A program made the translations under genes and the position numbers. Source: Anoplolepis gracilipes (taxonomy: Eukaryota > Arthropoda > Insecta > Hymenoptera > Formicidae). Taken from it: 64,000 bases of DNA. Numbering within the stretch: position 1 is the stretch's first letter; the number at the start of each line of letters is the position of its first letter. This document shows positions 49,990-63,480 of this stretch, piece after piece. The stretch covers positions 6,290,001 through 6,354,000 of the forward strand of contig NC_132981.1 of assembly GCF_047496725.1 (NCBI RefSeq), read 5' to 3'. Below the pieces are notes generated by a model. The model had not been told where the DNA came from and searched no databases. It saw only the letters and a list, made by a program, of their open reading frames with translations.

Positions 49990-52900
49990 TACGTGTTCGG
50001 TAGTTTTGGATGTCACTTGATACGGCATATCTGAAAACGAATCTCTAGAGTTTATTGTTGTGAAATACGATTGACGTATCTCTCGTGTTACCTATTTTAA
50101 TCATGTATTTCGCAGAGTGCAGTGAAAAGCGTAAAGCTTTACATTCGATGTGTTTGGGGTGTACCATTGAAAAGAAATGGGAAATATATATCATGGAAAT
50201 TAGAAACAAAAAATACAGGGAGCGCATTGCGATTTACGCGGTACAATTATCGATCATTCCGAGTTTTCCAATTGCAAAATGTAATTCTGATAAAATAAAA
50301 GACATCTTTGGGAAACTTTCGCACGGTTTAAGATTAAAAGTTCTATTCTTTTAAATGAAAAGACAGGCGCACAAAGTACAATTATCTCATTGAAATAAAG
50401 TCAAGCTAAAGAAAAACGGAAAAAGTACAAAACATGTATTTGTAGAGTTTCTTTTAAAGTAAAGGATAAACTTGACTAGAAAAATTGAAACATTTCAAGT
50501 TCCATAATTTATAGGTAGTATAAATATGATAGATTTTTTAACATTGTAAAAAAAGTAATAAAAATAATTAAATAATATATATATATACTTTCTATAAAAA
50601 GATCTTTTACCGCATCAAAACTTTTAGGATTGCGCATATGTAACGGTTACAAACTCGTTAAAATTACTGAATTGGTCAAAGTTTAATTTAATCTTTCAAC
50701 GTCAAGAGAGTTAAAAAAGAGTCTATAAATATTCATCAATATGTGTGTCATTAGTGTGTGTAAAACTGGCAACTTATTTCATAGAAACAAATTTATCGTT
50801 GAAAGTTTTGATTTTATTTTTAATAATTCTAAAATTCTTGATAAATTAAACAAATAATTCTGACCATTAAACTAAAAAAATGGCTCGAAACAAACTTAAA
50901 CGCCAAAAATTTACGTTGCATCTTACTTTATGCCCCAATGATTTTTTAGCATTAATTAATATTCTTATAACTTTTATGCATAAAACTATTTGTAAAACTA
51001 TTGTTGAACTCTCAAGCGCTTAAAATCTGACAAGAAATGCTATATAAAAAAATCATAGGAGAACAAGATAAAATATGCAGAGTAAACTTGGCTTCTCAGT
51101 TTGTCCCGAGATATTTGTTTAATGATCAAAACTATTTGTTTAATCTATCAAGAATTCTAGAACTATTAAAAATAAAATTAAACTGTCAACTGTTGAATTT
51201 TCCCAAAGTGAGATACCAGTTTTAGCTACATTGTACAAAAGTAGAACAAATTAGTCGTAAATATTGTAAAATTCCGTTATAAAAACAAAGTGCCTTCAAT
51301 GTTTTCCATCTCTCGTTTCTGCATAAGCTCGGTAAAAATTTGAGCACGCATTTGGGAAGTGTAAGCACTTTTAGATACTACGTGTACGTAGAAACGATTG
51401 CTTGTACGTGGAATCTTTTACCATTGGGAATACGAAAGGAAAGATGTCGTTTCGGAGTCCCCCTTGCACCGTTGCCTGCAAAACGTGGGTATCATGTAAA
51501 AGCATTTCTAGCGAAACCAGACTCTTCCTATTCGTAGCTTATTTAAGAATCGCGAGGTTGTTCGATTGAATATTTCGTGTTCGAAAAAAAAAAAGAGTAT
51601 CGCGAGTATCTTCTAAATTTCACACGAGTAATCAGGTTTTCAAAGTCAGCAAACCGCGCATTACCATTGTGGCGCGGTTACATTCACGATTTTTGGATTA
51701 ACGGGGATTGGAAATACTGAATTCCCATATAACCACAGATAAATGGCTATTGCATTTTGTACAGCTCCTTCATGAATATGCAACTGCATTGTGTTATCTA
51801 CAGAATTATAGCTAGCAATTTCTATAGCCACGCAAAATGGGTTATCTTGATAGGATATTGCTTGCCAAAGATATCGATAAGTAATATGAATATATTTAAA
51901 CATAGTACGCATTTGCTGTTTATGCGAACTTATTACTTTGCATTATACACAAAAATAATAAAAAAAGATATATAATTTTATATTATAATTAATTTTCATA
52001 TATAAAATATATAAAGTATATTTAGTACATAAAGTTATTAAATAAACTTATTAAATAAAATTATTCGTATTATCATGAAACGGCGTATCAGTATATGAGA
52101 AATATCAATATTCTAGCATTGCGCAAAGTATTAAACTTTTTGGCGAAATTACGCGTACATAGTATACCCGAAACGGTACGTTTGAGCAATTGAAACGCCA
52201 CTTAAGGAACCATTACCGCAAACTTGTTTCCACCATCTCGCTTAAATGCAAAATCATTAGAGCAGAGGTTTTCAGCTTTTACTCGAGCGACAGTAGTTAC
52301 AAAACAATGTGCGAGCAGCTAAAGGTCTATTTATGTTACACAACTTTCGTTGAAAATGTCGCTACAGCATCGACATTTAAAGGCCCTCTTTTTTTACTGT
52401 ATTAATAATTAAATAAATAAAAAAATAAAAATTTAAATAAATGTCTAGACTGTTAATATATTTTGCTTCAAAAAAATTAATTTTAAAAGCATAGAGGTAC
52501 GTCTTATATATTTATGTGCAAAAAGTATTCAATAAATTACAAAACACACTCCCTTTTGCTAAAAATAAATTTTATATGTATTTAATAATATTTATTTATT
52601 TATTGATAAAAATTAATTTACATAATTTATATAATTATTAAATATATATTTAGTAATTTAAATAAACATATTTTTTGTGTTTTAATAAAGTTATCCGTCT
52701 CTCATAAATAATGTTTATGTAGATACGGCGTAAAAAGAATATCCGGAAGTTTCGATAGAAACTGAATTACATATACCATCGCCTGACATTAACATGATTT
52801 CGATATCCATTATAGTAGCGTGTAAGGGAAAAAAGGGTAGCTCGCTTTCGCGATAATATCGTAGCGCGTATGACTAGGGTTCGTTGCACTCACGTGTCTC

Positions 52901-53330
52901 ATATTTCCTGTCGTACAGAGTTTTTTCAGCACATCACACTAAAAAATCGCATAGTTAAGTAATCGCTTGGTTAAAGTAATAGGAAACTGTATGTTGCTTC
53001 TGTCCTTTTATAGGTATTCTCTCTTTTTAATATTATCATTTTGTAACACATGTACCGCATTAAAATGTATTCGAGAGAGAAATAAAGTTATTTAATTATG
53101 TAAGACCATTTTTAGCCACGTATAATTATATCCGAAACTTGACGCATAGTTGTGTACACGCCCATATGCGCGTTTCTATATTTCTCCTCGGGTAGCAGTT
53201 TTTAAACAAACACTAATAATAGACGAAATGTAATAACGATAGGTACACATGCTCTGAAATTAATTCCAAAAAAATTGCGCTTTAATCATTACAAACAAAA
53301 TGTATGCATTTAGCCGTAGTAATATATAAT
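49990..53330. other. Mostly AT-rich noncoding DNA
   Basis: Balanced patches at 51320-51560, 52120-52380 and 52760-52930. Short frames of 60-89 codons are unrecognised. An 11-base A run lies near 51585. Confidence 0.5.
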
Positions 53331-54329
53331 CTTCCCATTTAAAAAAGAGCTTTTCTGCAGAAAAGCATGAGCGTAGCAAAAAATGAGGAAAATCTAATTA
53401 AAGTACGGGAAATCAAATACACAGCGGAGAGACGGTCGACCATTTTGCTTCGCTGTGTATTCCCCGGTTTCACATTTAACATACTGACACAAAGCATGGG
53501 TCCGAGGTTAAATGCAAGATCTCGTGCACGCATACGAATGCGAAATGCAAGCGCTACGCTCATCGAAATGATATCGGTTTCGAAATGGATGCGCACATAC
53601 ACGCAACCAATTCGAATGCTCGAGTTACATTCAGAAAGATCGAATGACATTTCGTGGCGCGATAACAACCGCTAATAGCATATTCGTGAAGCGAATTCGC
53701 TCTGACGTATTTACTATCCTTGGTGCTCACCGAATGCAAGACGTCGCTCTCTAGATCTTATATGCGAATTGATTCCGCAGGCACTTCGGTTACGTTTATT
53801 ACCCTCGATAGTACTGCATGCGGATATCTCTCGCATTCATGATCAGATACGTGCACGATGCCTTATCTGACACAAAGCCACGCACATGAATACGGGAGAG
53901 CGCGCGACGGTTAAACGTCTAACACACCGTAGTGTGATCAACTGTGTTTTCGACCTTACGTACCTGCAAACATGCATAATGCACGAATGGCATGAACGTG
54001 TGATGCATAATACGACGAGAAAGAGAGGCACGAACTTAAGGGTGAGTCAACTTGATTTTTATATAGAATTCATTTCATCTTCAGTTGCAGCACGAATCTT
54101 TTTCCAGGGTTAAATTTAATATATAATTATGTAACACCTTTTTATTTCGGAAGACGAATTTAATACGTTTTCTGTGATTTTACGAGAGACGTGCAATTTT
54201 TACGTTACGATTGCATTATAATCGAGGCGAGGCGACAACAAACATAAATATCTACTTTCCGCGATCGTGTTTCACAGAAAACTTTTCTCTCCGCCTTATA
54301 TCTTATATATTCTATTATATACAGATACA

Positions 54330-54330
<1 letters not shown>
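53331..54330. other. Balanced CpG-containing noncoding stretch
   Basis: Positions 53340-54050 are balanced, with 109- and 102-codon frames on opposite strands that overlap almost fully. Neither is recognisable. A donor-like AAGG/GTGAGT at about 54037-54046 has no supporting exon. Confidence 0.4.

Positions 54331-54332
<2 letters not shown>

Positions 54333-54415
<83 letters not shown>
54333..54415. repeat. (CA)n microsatellite, about 41 units
   Basis: 83 bp of perfect AC, the longest dinucleotide array in the window. Frames across it read Thr/His or Val/Cys and are not genes. Confidence 0.95.
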
Positions 54416-54417
<2 letters not shown>

Positions 54418-56867
54418 ATTTAATGTATACTATAAAAATGATGCGAGAGAATACACTTTAGTATATATTTCAAAGTAAAAGAGAGTAATGCAACAAGATA
54501 GGTTTATATAAAAAAATGAGATTCTTATAAAAGACAAAATAATAATACAAAAATAAAATCTTGTCAAGAAGAGCTTTGACAGAAGAGCTGCTTTATATCA
54601 CGTTTCACGCTTAATTTATAGTTTCGTAAAAGCGAGCATAAAGACAATCCGATAGAAAGCGAGAGTTCTTTATGCTCGGTCAGCGCACTGCACGATTGTT
54701 TCTGTCGGTAAATAATACGTGCAACAGCCGTGTCTACGTCAAGGCAAGCTAATTAGTCGAGCGTATAGCTGAATCGACTATAGACATGAAGGGACCTTGC
54801 TCACGTCGGGAATCCATTATGCAAGACATTGCAACCGGCACTAACGAACTAATTTGCTGCGCGTCGCATAAAATGGAAGAGACATAAAGATAGGATAAAG
54901 GAGGACACGGACGCGTACATATCCCTACTATAAGTGTGCAGTTATTAGATTTCGCGCGACAGGATAGACTGGAGTAAAGTTAATTAGATCGGTAGGTTAA
55001 GAAGAGATCCATTTTGGAAAACATTATTAAGAACCGTGTTAATGTCTACGTGAACAATCCTGAATTATGTCTTCGAATGCGAGAAAATAGTATTTGTGAA
55101 TAATTTCTATATAATTTATGCCCATATCTCGACAAAACTAATTTAGTTTGACAATGCAGACTTATAACTGTACCATAAACATTAAAAGATAATTATATGT
55201 GAGAATAGTACAATAATTGTATTAAATGCAATTTTGAGAAATCTATTCGTTTTTATATTTCAAAAAAATTAGAGATAAAGGTATTGTCGTAGTGTATCCG
55301 TGTGTAAAATTATATATTTTTATCAGAAGCAATTAATATCTATCTATAATATGTATTAGATGATAAAAAAAATTTTAATAACGTCTTAATTTTCAGAAAT
55401 TTGAGTTTGAAATTAACGATAACAATAAGAATTTTTCGCATTATAATAATAAAATTAGTTTTCACTAGCCTTAATATTTTTATCGTTTGAAAATTTCTGT
55501 CATTTGGTTAATCCCGCTCTTATTGCTTAGAGAAAATTTCCAGACGCTCACGTCGCAGCGAATTCGTAGCAATTTGTGCAACGTGAGCCCTAAATAAATT
55601 TCGCGTCGTGGGGCTTTGTGTTCTGACACGACAGGGAATTCCCGCGTGCATGTGAGTATGTAAGTGTATATATGCTCCTAGAGAATGTTACAAGGTATTT
55701 CGGGCAGATGCTCTTTCGGTCTAGCTGCGTCCTTCCCACGAGCTTCAGAGTCGAACTCGGAATGATCTTCAGTAAGCCGAGATCTATACCCCAGTCCATT
55801 CAATTTGCAAAAATCTTAGTCAATTTGATAACTCAATAATTCAATGTTTACCTACAAAGTATTTTTTTTTATATGTATATAATAAAAATAATTTTTTTTT
55901 TAATGTAAATATTGCGAATTGATTGAAAAACTAGAAAAATCATATAAAAAAATTTTACAGAGTTGAGAAACACAAACATTAATTTTCAAATATCAATAGC
56001 CTCTGCACATTGTGAATTAAGCCTATGTCATATAATTGTTAAATAACAACCTGCGTGTTCTATCTGACATATACATTTATGTGCTTAAACATCAATCAAT
56101 GGATAATTTAAAAAAATAAGAAAGATATTCAAGAGAAAATTTCTTTGTCACTACAAGTACAAGTATTAGCGACATAAAATTTATAAAAATTTCCGATGTA
56201 ATAATGATATCGATATACACGCGCACACGTGTGTTATATATACGTATATATGTATATAAACGATACACACACTCTATATCGTCGTTCATATGTATATAGC
56301 GTATATTAAACCACCACTCGACAATCTAGTCACCACCTCCGCCTCCTTCAACTTGGCACAATGTGATCTACACGTAGCAATATTGCACCACATGCCGTGA
56401 ATTCTCTCAGAGCCATTTCGCCTAATCGAGACGGCGGTACCATGCGCCACTCGTGCTTACGATCGTCGAAGTAGCCTCGTAGCTAGCTAGTGACCGTTAA
56501 AAGGTAGACGACGGGATGAAGGGTATTTGTACAGGCAACCTCATGTTGCCGCCGCAACGCAGTAAATGAAATTGGCAAAGAAAAAATCACTCACCCGAAA
56601 GGCAGTTGTCAATAAGGATGATATAGATGATGTTTAATTATAACAATATATAGTTGTGCCAAATTATATATGTATGTACCATATATAATCAAATTTAACG
56701 ACCTCTATTTCTGCATAAACATCATATACGTCAATTATAAAAAGATTCACAAGCGTCATAACATGATCACGAATTTTATTCGGCAAAGTTTTATTGTTCA
56801 GAAAACAGAACACGTATTAGAACGAAAAATACTTAATTCATGATAAATGTTACTTCTACATTACTTC
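54416..56867. other. Noncoding DNA with balanced patches
   Basis: Balanced patches at 54590-55010, 55500-55800 and 56280-56600, AT-rich between. No recognisable gene or RNA. Confidence 0.45.
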
Positions 56868-56965
56868 CCAGGTAGCACATATTCGTTTTACAAATGTTTT
56901 CTAAACATATCTTTTCGTATTAGATACGTTTAGAAAACGTTTATAAAACGAACAGTGCTACCTGG
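56868..56965. mobile_element. 98-bp snap-back palindrome, MITE-like
   Basis: Two arms of 44 bp (56868-56911) and 43 bp (56923-56965) are near-perfect inverted copies around an 11-base loop. The outermost 11 bp (CCAGGTAGCAC and GTGCTACCTGG) match exactly. Over the rest the arms differ at one three-for-two-base indel and three single positions, all transitions. Fully palindromic short elements with no coding capacity are typical of foldback or miniature inverted-repeat transposable elements. I see no clear target-site duplication, so the transposon class is unknown. If transcribed it would fold into a long stem and could be cut into small RNAs. Confidence 0.6.
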
Positions 56966-58480
56966 ATTAGTTTACACCTTAGGTGTTTGGAAAATATCGT
57001 AGTTTCACTATATATACATGCCACTTTAGCAGGTAAATTTTATAGATGTTTACTTTGATTTGATTCAAGGAAACATATATATTTAAAGTAAAATTATTAA
57101 TGAAATTTCAATATTCAAATAATGTAATGCTAGATATAAATAATACCTATAATATTAATAAACTTGATGAAAAACTTAGTTTTCAATCTGTTTATAAGCA
57201 TTTTATTTAATTTTTAATTTTACTTGCATATTATAAGTTGCGAATCATAAGATTTAAAACAAAAATATTATAAAGTTTTTAATGTGTATGATTCTATTAT
57301 TATTGAATTTAAAAACGTTATATGTAAAAAATAGTATATTTCCTCAATTTTTATCTCAGATAGATACACGCATAAAAATTTAATCTTTTAGGTACGCTTT
57401 CAGAGCAAGAACCTGATATACTATGAAAAGCTCTTATATTGATCGTGTCTCTTCGACCTTGGCCAATCCTATAATTCATCAATTGTATACGACCATAATC
57501 CTCTTACTAATTCGCCGCATATATTACAGGTTAGAATTGCGTAATCCAGGACCCTCGGATTGACAAAGATTATATCAGCGCATGCAAGTATTTTTACGTC
57601 GGTAATAGGTGTCAGCTCAATCAGTATACGAGACGATAGATTATTCGATAATTGATAGGCGCCGTTACTCATAGGATATGTCACATATATCAATAAATAT
57701 TTTTTTTTAACAAATATGAATGTACGTGTAATATAAAAACTGATAAATGAATATTGTCGACAATGATCGATGTACATATACGACATTCGTTCATTTAAAT
57801 TAACAGGATTGTAGAAAAGTTAATTTAATGAACAATAATAGGATGACGGTCATCGGTCAATAACCCTGACGATGCATCCTATGTTAAGTTAGAGAGTTAA
57901 TCAAACGTTAGGCTAGTACCATAAATTTCTCTCTGGCCAGCGTGGAAAACAAAATTTATGACCTCACGTAGATCGATCGCCTGTCTCGAGACCAAATGGA
58001 GTCTGAAATTCTTCCGCAGCCGACTGAAAAAACAAGATTTACGATAATTGGATTTTGTAATTCCATCGCTCTTGATTTTAAACTGAAATCCAAAATTTCT
58101 TCGAAACAAATCTGATTTGCAGTAATTAAGTCTCGCAATTCAATGACTTTAAATGAGAATCCAATAAATTTATTTAAATATATATTTTAGTTTCAAAAAT
58201 ATAAACTGCGATAGTCAATTTTAAGTAGAATTAAGTGCGCCACAAGAAATAAAATAAAACGTCACTACACATGTTAACTTTCAAATTAAAATAAATATGA
58301 ATATCTAAAAAAAATCTATAAAAAATTCAATTCAATACTATTTCTCTCGTGAAATATATTTCTATTATTCGTTGTATTAAAAATATCGAAAAGAGACAGC
58401 TCTGTGACAAAAAAGAGAACGTGTTTTGGAAACCTTAGACTTGTTTTTTTAAACGTTACGGGACGTGTCAATAATCTGTG
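56966..58480. other. AT-rich DNA, then balanced patch
   Basis: AT-rich to about 57390. Positions 57400-58140 are balanced, with a 105-codon minus-strand frame that I cannot assign. The nuclear-receptor-like direct repeat lies at 57847-57859. Confidence 0.45.
57847..57859 (+). promoter_or_regulatory. DR1-type direct repeat CGGTCA-T-CGGTCA
   Basis: Two CGGTCA hexamers separated by one base, one mismatch each from AGGTCA, the known nuclear-receptor half-site. A one-base spacer fits HNF4, Seven-up or Ultraspiracle-type dimers. This is a motif match only. Confidence 0.2.
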
Positions 58481-61400
58481 GCGCCTTCGAATAGAATAAA
58501 TTTCAAATTCACATATAAAAATGTGCGCATCAAGAGCCGGGAAAAATGGCGACCATCAGAGATACGAACGCTTCAACCAATTCCACGAAACCGCAGCGAA
58601 TCCTCTTTCTCACTAAAGTCGATTTCAACCGAGAAACCTATCTCCTATCTTTTTGAATATGCGATGCATCTCCGATATTACGAGTCTTTGCTCATCCGGT
58701 TCGCGGCTGACTTGACGTTGTTTATACTATGAATTATGTATAAGTAGTTTATAGTTTCATCTCTCTCTCTCCCTTTCACACATACCCAACGCAACGGTAA
58801 AAAGCTCTACGACCGCATTATTTCAAGATCTGCGATGAAATGCACTTTCGCGAAGCAGTCTTGCGTCATACTCAACGGTTAAAGCCCACCTGAGTCCCGA
58901 AATACAGTTATCAACGCAGATGTGATATCTTCTGCCAAAAGGATAGAAGTAGCTGACAAAAAACAATTCGCTTTTTGAACTCTTCGTTATTGAATTGTGT
59001 CGATCAATTCATTCAATCTTACAAAAGTTATAATTCTTTAATATGATTTATGTGAATATTAAAGCTAATGTAACTATTATAACAAGCATACATTTTTCAT
59101 AAATTTTTTGCAATTTGTATTCATAATAATAGTTCTAATAATTCTGATGTAAATAGGTCAAAATGCAATAATTATTAGAAAGCATCTTCTTGCTCTTAAT
59201 AATGTATACGTTGATCGCAAAAATGACACGCTACTAAACTTTTTATCGTGACAGTTAATCTCTATTAGACTAAAGGTTAATGTTCCTTGAAGATATCATT
59301 CTTGCAAAATGATCGTAGCATCTGCATTATTAACCATTCTTTTCTCTCTTTTTTTTTCTGCTTGTCAGATATTTTCATAAAATGCTAACCATAAAATATC
59401 AAAATTTATTATTTAATTTTTCTCTACCTCATAAATTGATTTGTAGAAAAATAAATTTGTTTGTATCTACATAACATATATAACATATTAACAGTATATG
59501 TAATATATTGGAAACCTTATCTACATAATTAATTTCTTTATTTGCCTGTGTGACATTTTATAATTTATGTATATATCATAATATATAAAAATGTCACGTA
59601 GGTATATAAAAAAATTAATTAGATAAATAAAGTTTAAAATCAATAATAAGCACCGTAGAGTTCAACGCAAATATTAACAATATACAATAGAATAATATAT
59701 AAATTTTTCAAAGATATTTCGCGAACGTTAAAACTATCGATAATTACAATAGTTATGTTAATCTATATTAGAATTTATTGAACAATTTTGTCATCGTAAG
59801 TAACACATTGACAGAGCAAAGAAGACAATACTAATAAATCAAACATGACTGCAAGTTTAACATCATTCGCGTTTATTGGATAAATGTCAGTACATCGAAA
59901 ACCTTTTATCTCCATTACCGTGATAGTTGACGTTTCTATAGGATATCGATCTAAACGAGAATCGAGGTAGTTATAAGGTCACCAAACTCGAAATTTGTAC
60001 AGTACCTAACACTTTCGTTTGGTTGATCGTGGTTGATTACAACCACGGAGGCGAAAACATTACATGTAATGTCGTCCGCATGTCTAACATGCACGCACCT
60101 TTGCGTGCGTGAATTTACACGAACCACATATTTATATTCACAATTGTTCTCGTAATACGATATATACGAAATGCTACATACACACACAATATTGGAAACA
60201 AATATCAAGTTAACGTATTTTCATATCATATTATTACCTAAATTTCTAATTAATACTAATATTGATTCTAATATTAATATTAATATTAATTATGACACAA
60301 TTTATTATGACACAAATTGCAAAAAACATCGTTCACTGATTATCTCGATAAATGAAAATAACACAACAAGTTACGATGTAAAACATTTAAATTCTAGTAA
60401 TTTTTGTGTTTATTCCGATTCGAGTGCAACTTGCAAAAGGATTTTCGAATAAAATCCATGTCCATTTATTGTGATTTTAATTGTAATCATGATTTCAGAC
60501 AAAATACAAATTAAAAATGTACGTTTCTAAAAACGAGTTTTATAAATGCTTATTTATTTTACGAGAAAATGGGAGGACAAATTTTATATCATAAAATTAT
60601 AGAACGAAACGGAGTAAATATATTTTACAAATACAGCGCCTTCCCCCTGTTTATATTCTACTATTCCACAATTTTTGCTCCTATTGCGAGACCTTCAAAT
60701 GACGGAATACGACTTGCATGGTGCCAAGCGTGGCAATCGATGCTCAGGCACGTCCGCCGGACCCAAACCACCTCAATCTGGCTGGCAGTCGCCAACCTGA
60801 CCAAACAACAGTCTCCAGGTCCCGTATAAATTAAAGCAATTTGCATGTCACGCGCGCTCACGGGTTCCAGACACGAAATTTGGCACGGTAGAAACGGCCA
60901 AGACCGAATGTCGTTAGTCGAACAATCTAGCCATTTCTGCCGTCTGGTCTCGCTCACGCACGACGATATTGCTCGAAATTTCCAGCTACGAATAGAACAT
61001 GAAAATAGAAATTAAATGCATGTGATGCATCGTATAATAAATCTCTTTACTTATAAATCCATCAGTTAAACAATTTGCATAAAACAATCTCTAATGATTT
61101 TGATGTCTGATTATAATTGCAGAAACATATGAGATTGCATTATGATTGCCACATATCTGTCATATTCTGCAGTTACATTACATCCAGCTTAAGTAATAAA
61201 GGATGAGTAAAGTCAGATATGGTCAATATTACATTAGTTTTTGTGTTATAGAATCTCGTTAAATGATATGCATTTAAAACTTCTTTTTTATTTTTTTTTT
61301 AAATCCATAATTTGTGCGACAAAAGTTCAAATATAATTTTATACATTGCACAGAATAAAAAATATTATGGAAATAAAATGCATATATATTAAAATGGATT

Positions 61401-61520
61401 TAAAGTTGAAAAAGTCTAAAAATAATTTTATAGATATTCGTCGTCATATTTGAGAATCCCTCCACTTTAAGCGACATCCCTTCCCTAACATTTCATCATC
61501 TCATTTTACCCTATTCCATC
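58481..61520. other. Noncoding DNA with balanced patches
   Basis: Balanced patches at 58480-58960, 59880-60130 and 60680-60980, otherwise AT-rich. A short TAATAT array with a duplicated TTATGACACAA motif lies at 60251-60316. Unrecognised frames reach 98 codons. Confidence 0.45.
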
Positions 61521-62080
61521 CCATTGTATGTTAACTCTCCGCGTCCATACACGTCGTATCTGTTAATAATGTCACAGGCCGACCTCTGAGCTCTCTCCCT
61601 CTCGCGCCCCAAGCACCTGATACCGACGACGCTAGCAGGACGGGCCGAAACAGCCCTGCGGACCTCGCACGGACTGCGTTACGTTCCATTATGCACGTCG
61701 GTCGATTCTGCTCGAGCGATTTAACATGCATTAACTTGTAAACTCGCGACTTGCCGTGTACTCGATAATGCAGCCGCCACCGAAGCCGTCACCCGCGTGG
61801 CGACGGCGACGGGGCGCCTTTTACGAGAGGCATGGCACCACGGATCGACGTCCTTCTGTTCTCTCCCTTCCTCCCCCCTCCCCGCCTGCCCCATCGCTTC
61901 CCGACCTCGACAGGTCCCAACATCGACATCCCACGTCGGCGTTCCATCTGCTACCCAGAAGACTCCAAGAGCTTTTGATAATACATTATTAATGAGCCAA
62001 GCGGAGAACCGCGAGTCTCGATTCTTCCGAATTCGGAATTCTGATTCTCCGGCAAAGAACAGGAATAATATTTAAATAAT
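61521..62080. promoter_or_regulatory. GC-rich block with G-quadruplex motif, candidate promoter or exon region
   Basis: This block is GC- and CpG-rich between AT-rich flanks. A plus-strand frame from ATG 61768 to the stop at 61992 (74 codons) is Pro/Arg-rich (starting MQPPPKPSPAWRRRRG) and has an A three bases before the ATG. It is unrecognised. Another plus frame overlaps it in a different phase, which argues that GC content alone keeps both open. No splice or core-promoter signal is convincing. Confidence 0.25.
61865..61892 (-). other. Canonical G-quadruplex motif
   Basis: The minus strand has four G runs of 4, 4, 6 and 3 bases with spacers of 5, 1 and 5 bases, fitting the G3+N1-7 rule. 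On the plus strand the C runs are at 61889-61892, 61880-61883, 61873-61878 and 61865-61867. Confidence 0.6.
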
Positions 62081-62830
62081 TATCGGTACACATAAATTGT
62101 CCGTGACTGAAAAAACTCGTGACGTTCTCTCGATTGCGTATTCATGATAAATATTTTTAATTAAAAAGTGTCATTTAAGAAAAAAAAAAAAAAAGATTCT
62201 AAAACAATTCTTCTGTATAATTAATACTTTTCTATTAAATGTTATTAATAATAATTTAAAGTAAGAGAAATAGCAATTCAATATAAAAATATATTAAAAA
62301 CTGATTCTACATATTGTGTCAGATAAAAAATCTATTGAAAATCAATTTGTGTGATATATAAACATATCAGATTTATATATTTTTGTTTCCAACAATACAA
62401 TGCATATGCAGTACAATGTGTATTATGTATCATAACAATTATTTTCTATAATAAAATGAAACTGGGAATTTATGATAAACAGTAAATTATGCATTTATAT
62501 ATGTGACGTTTATGTAAAAATGATGCTCTAAAAGAATTATGTATTGCAAAATTCACTAATTGTCAATTTTCTCTTTTCAAGTGAATCAATTACCTTATTA
62601 TCAATATTTTGTAAGTAAACTACGTCAAATAATTTTTAATTCGGTACTTTGAGAATATAAATACGTTTCGTGTATAATATCCTTTATGAACTCTCTTGCG
62701 ATGAAATCAGATTTTTTTTTTTCAAACGCAACAATCTTTTCACAAGCACAAAGAGATAGATGTACAAATCACATAAAATCTATTCAGTTAAATTTCAAGC
62801 CGCACAACTATGTTAACGACTTTTGTCGTT
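62081..62830. other. AT-rich noncoding DNA with poly(A) run
   Basis: A 15-base A run lies at 62180-62194. Nothing else recognised. Confidence 0.5.
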
Positions 62831-63480
62831 GCTCACGATGAGATTGAAAAAGTTACTGCGTCCCCTTGGGCACCGAGCGACAGAGTAGTCGAGAGGGATG
62901 TTAATCGACGGCTCTGACAGGACGCAATTCGAACATTTGGAAAGTAGATGAGGAAGGAAGCCGAAGAGAGGAGGGTGGCAAAGGGTGAACGCGATGAAAG
63001 AGAGCGCAAATGTCTACGGGGACGAAAGCGAGACGAGGCGGTGCACTGGTTGCGTAAGTGAACGTTGGTGTGTGTGACCATTCAAATGGAGGTCTCTCCT
63101 GTCCCATCTCTCGTTTTCCCCTTTTCCATCGCTCGCTATTCCCTTTCCGTTTCAAGTGGTCAGCCCTCGGCAATCGTCCGGTGCGGCGAGCGAGCTCGCG
63201 AATCGCAATCTGTCCCTCGTCGAAAATCACCGCGGAAACAAAGTAAAAGCTCCCTGCGGAACCTCGCACCACAGAATTTCTAATCGAAACTACGGGCCAT
63301 AGCCCGCGGACTACGTGCACAGAGAATCGAGCGGATAATCGATAGCCCGATGCCACGCAAATTCGAAAGGCGTAAGGTGCGATAATTGCAGACGCCGACA
63401 CAAATGTCGATAATTATTGAGCCACGCGCGGAAGTTGAAATGCACTTTAACAAACGCACTCAACGTCTCAAGAGTAACTA
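62831..63480. other. GC-richer CpG-containing block
   Basis: Balanced to GC-rich, with frames open on both strands. The 166-codon minus-strand frame begins at GTG, and its first ATG falls late in the frame, so it is not called. The block could be an exon, a promoter or conserved regulatory DNA at the window edge. Confidence 0.35.

Noticed and set aside
54037..54048. Donor-like AAGG/GTGAGT at the end of a 75-codon frame
   Set aside because: The frame is unrecognised, heavily overlapped on the other strand, and has no convincing acceptor.
60839..60846. Octamer ATTTGCAT (POU-type site)
   Set aside because: The same octamer or its complement occurs several times in the window (for example near 11692, 30168 and 36206), so it is not special here.
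62901..63401. 166-codon minus-strand open frame
   Set aside because: It starts at GTG, its first ATG is late, and plus-strand frames overlap it. GC-rich composition explains the openness.
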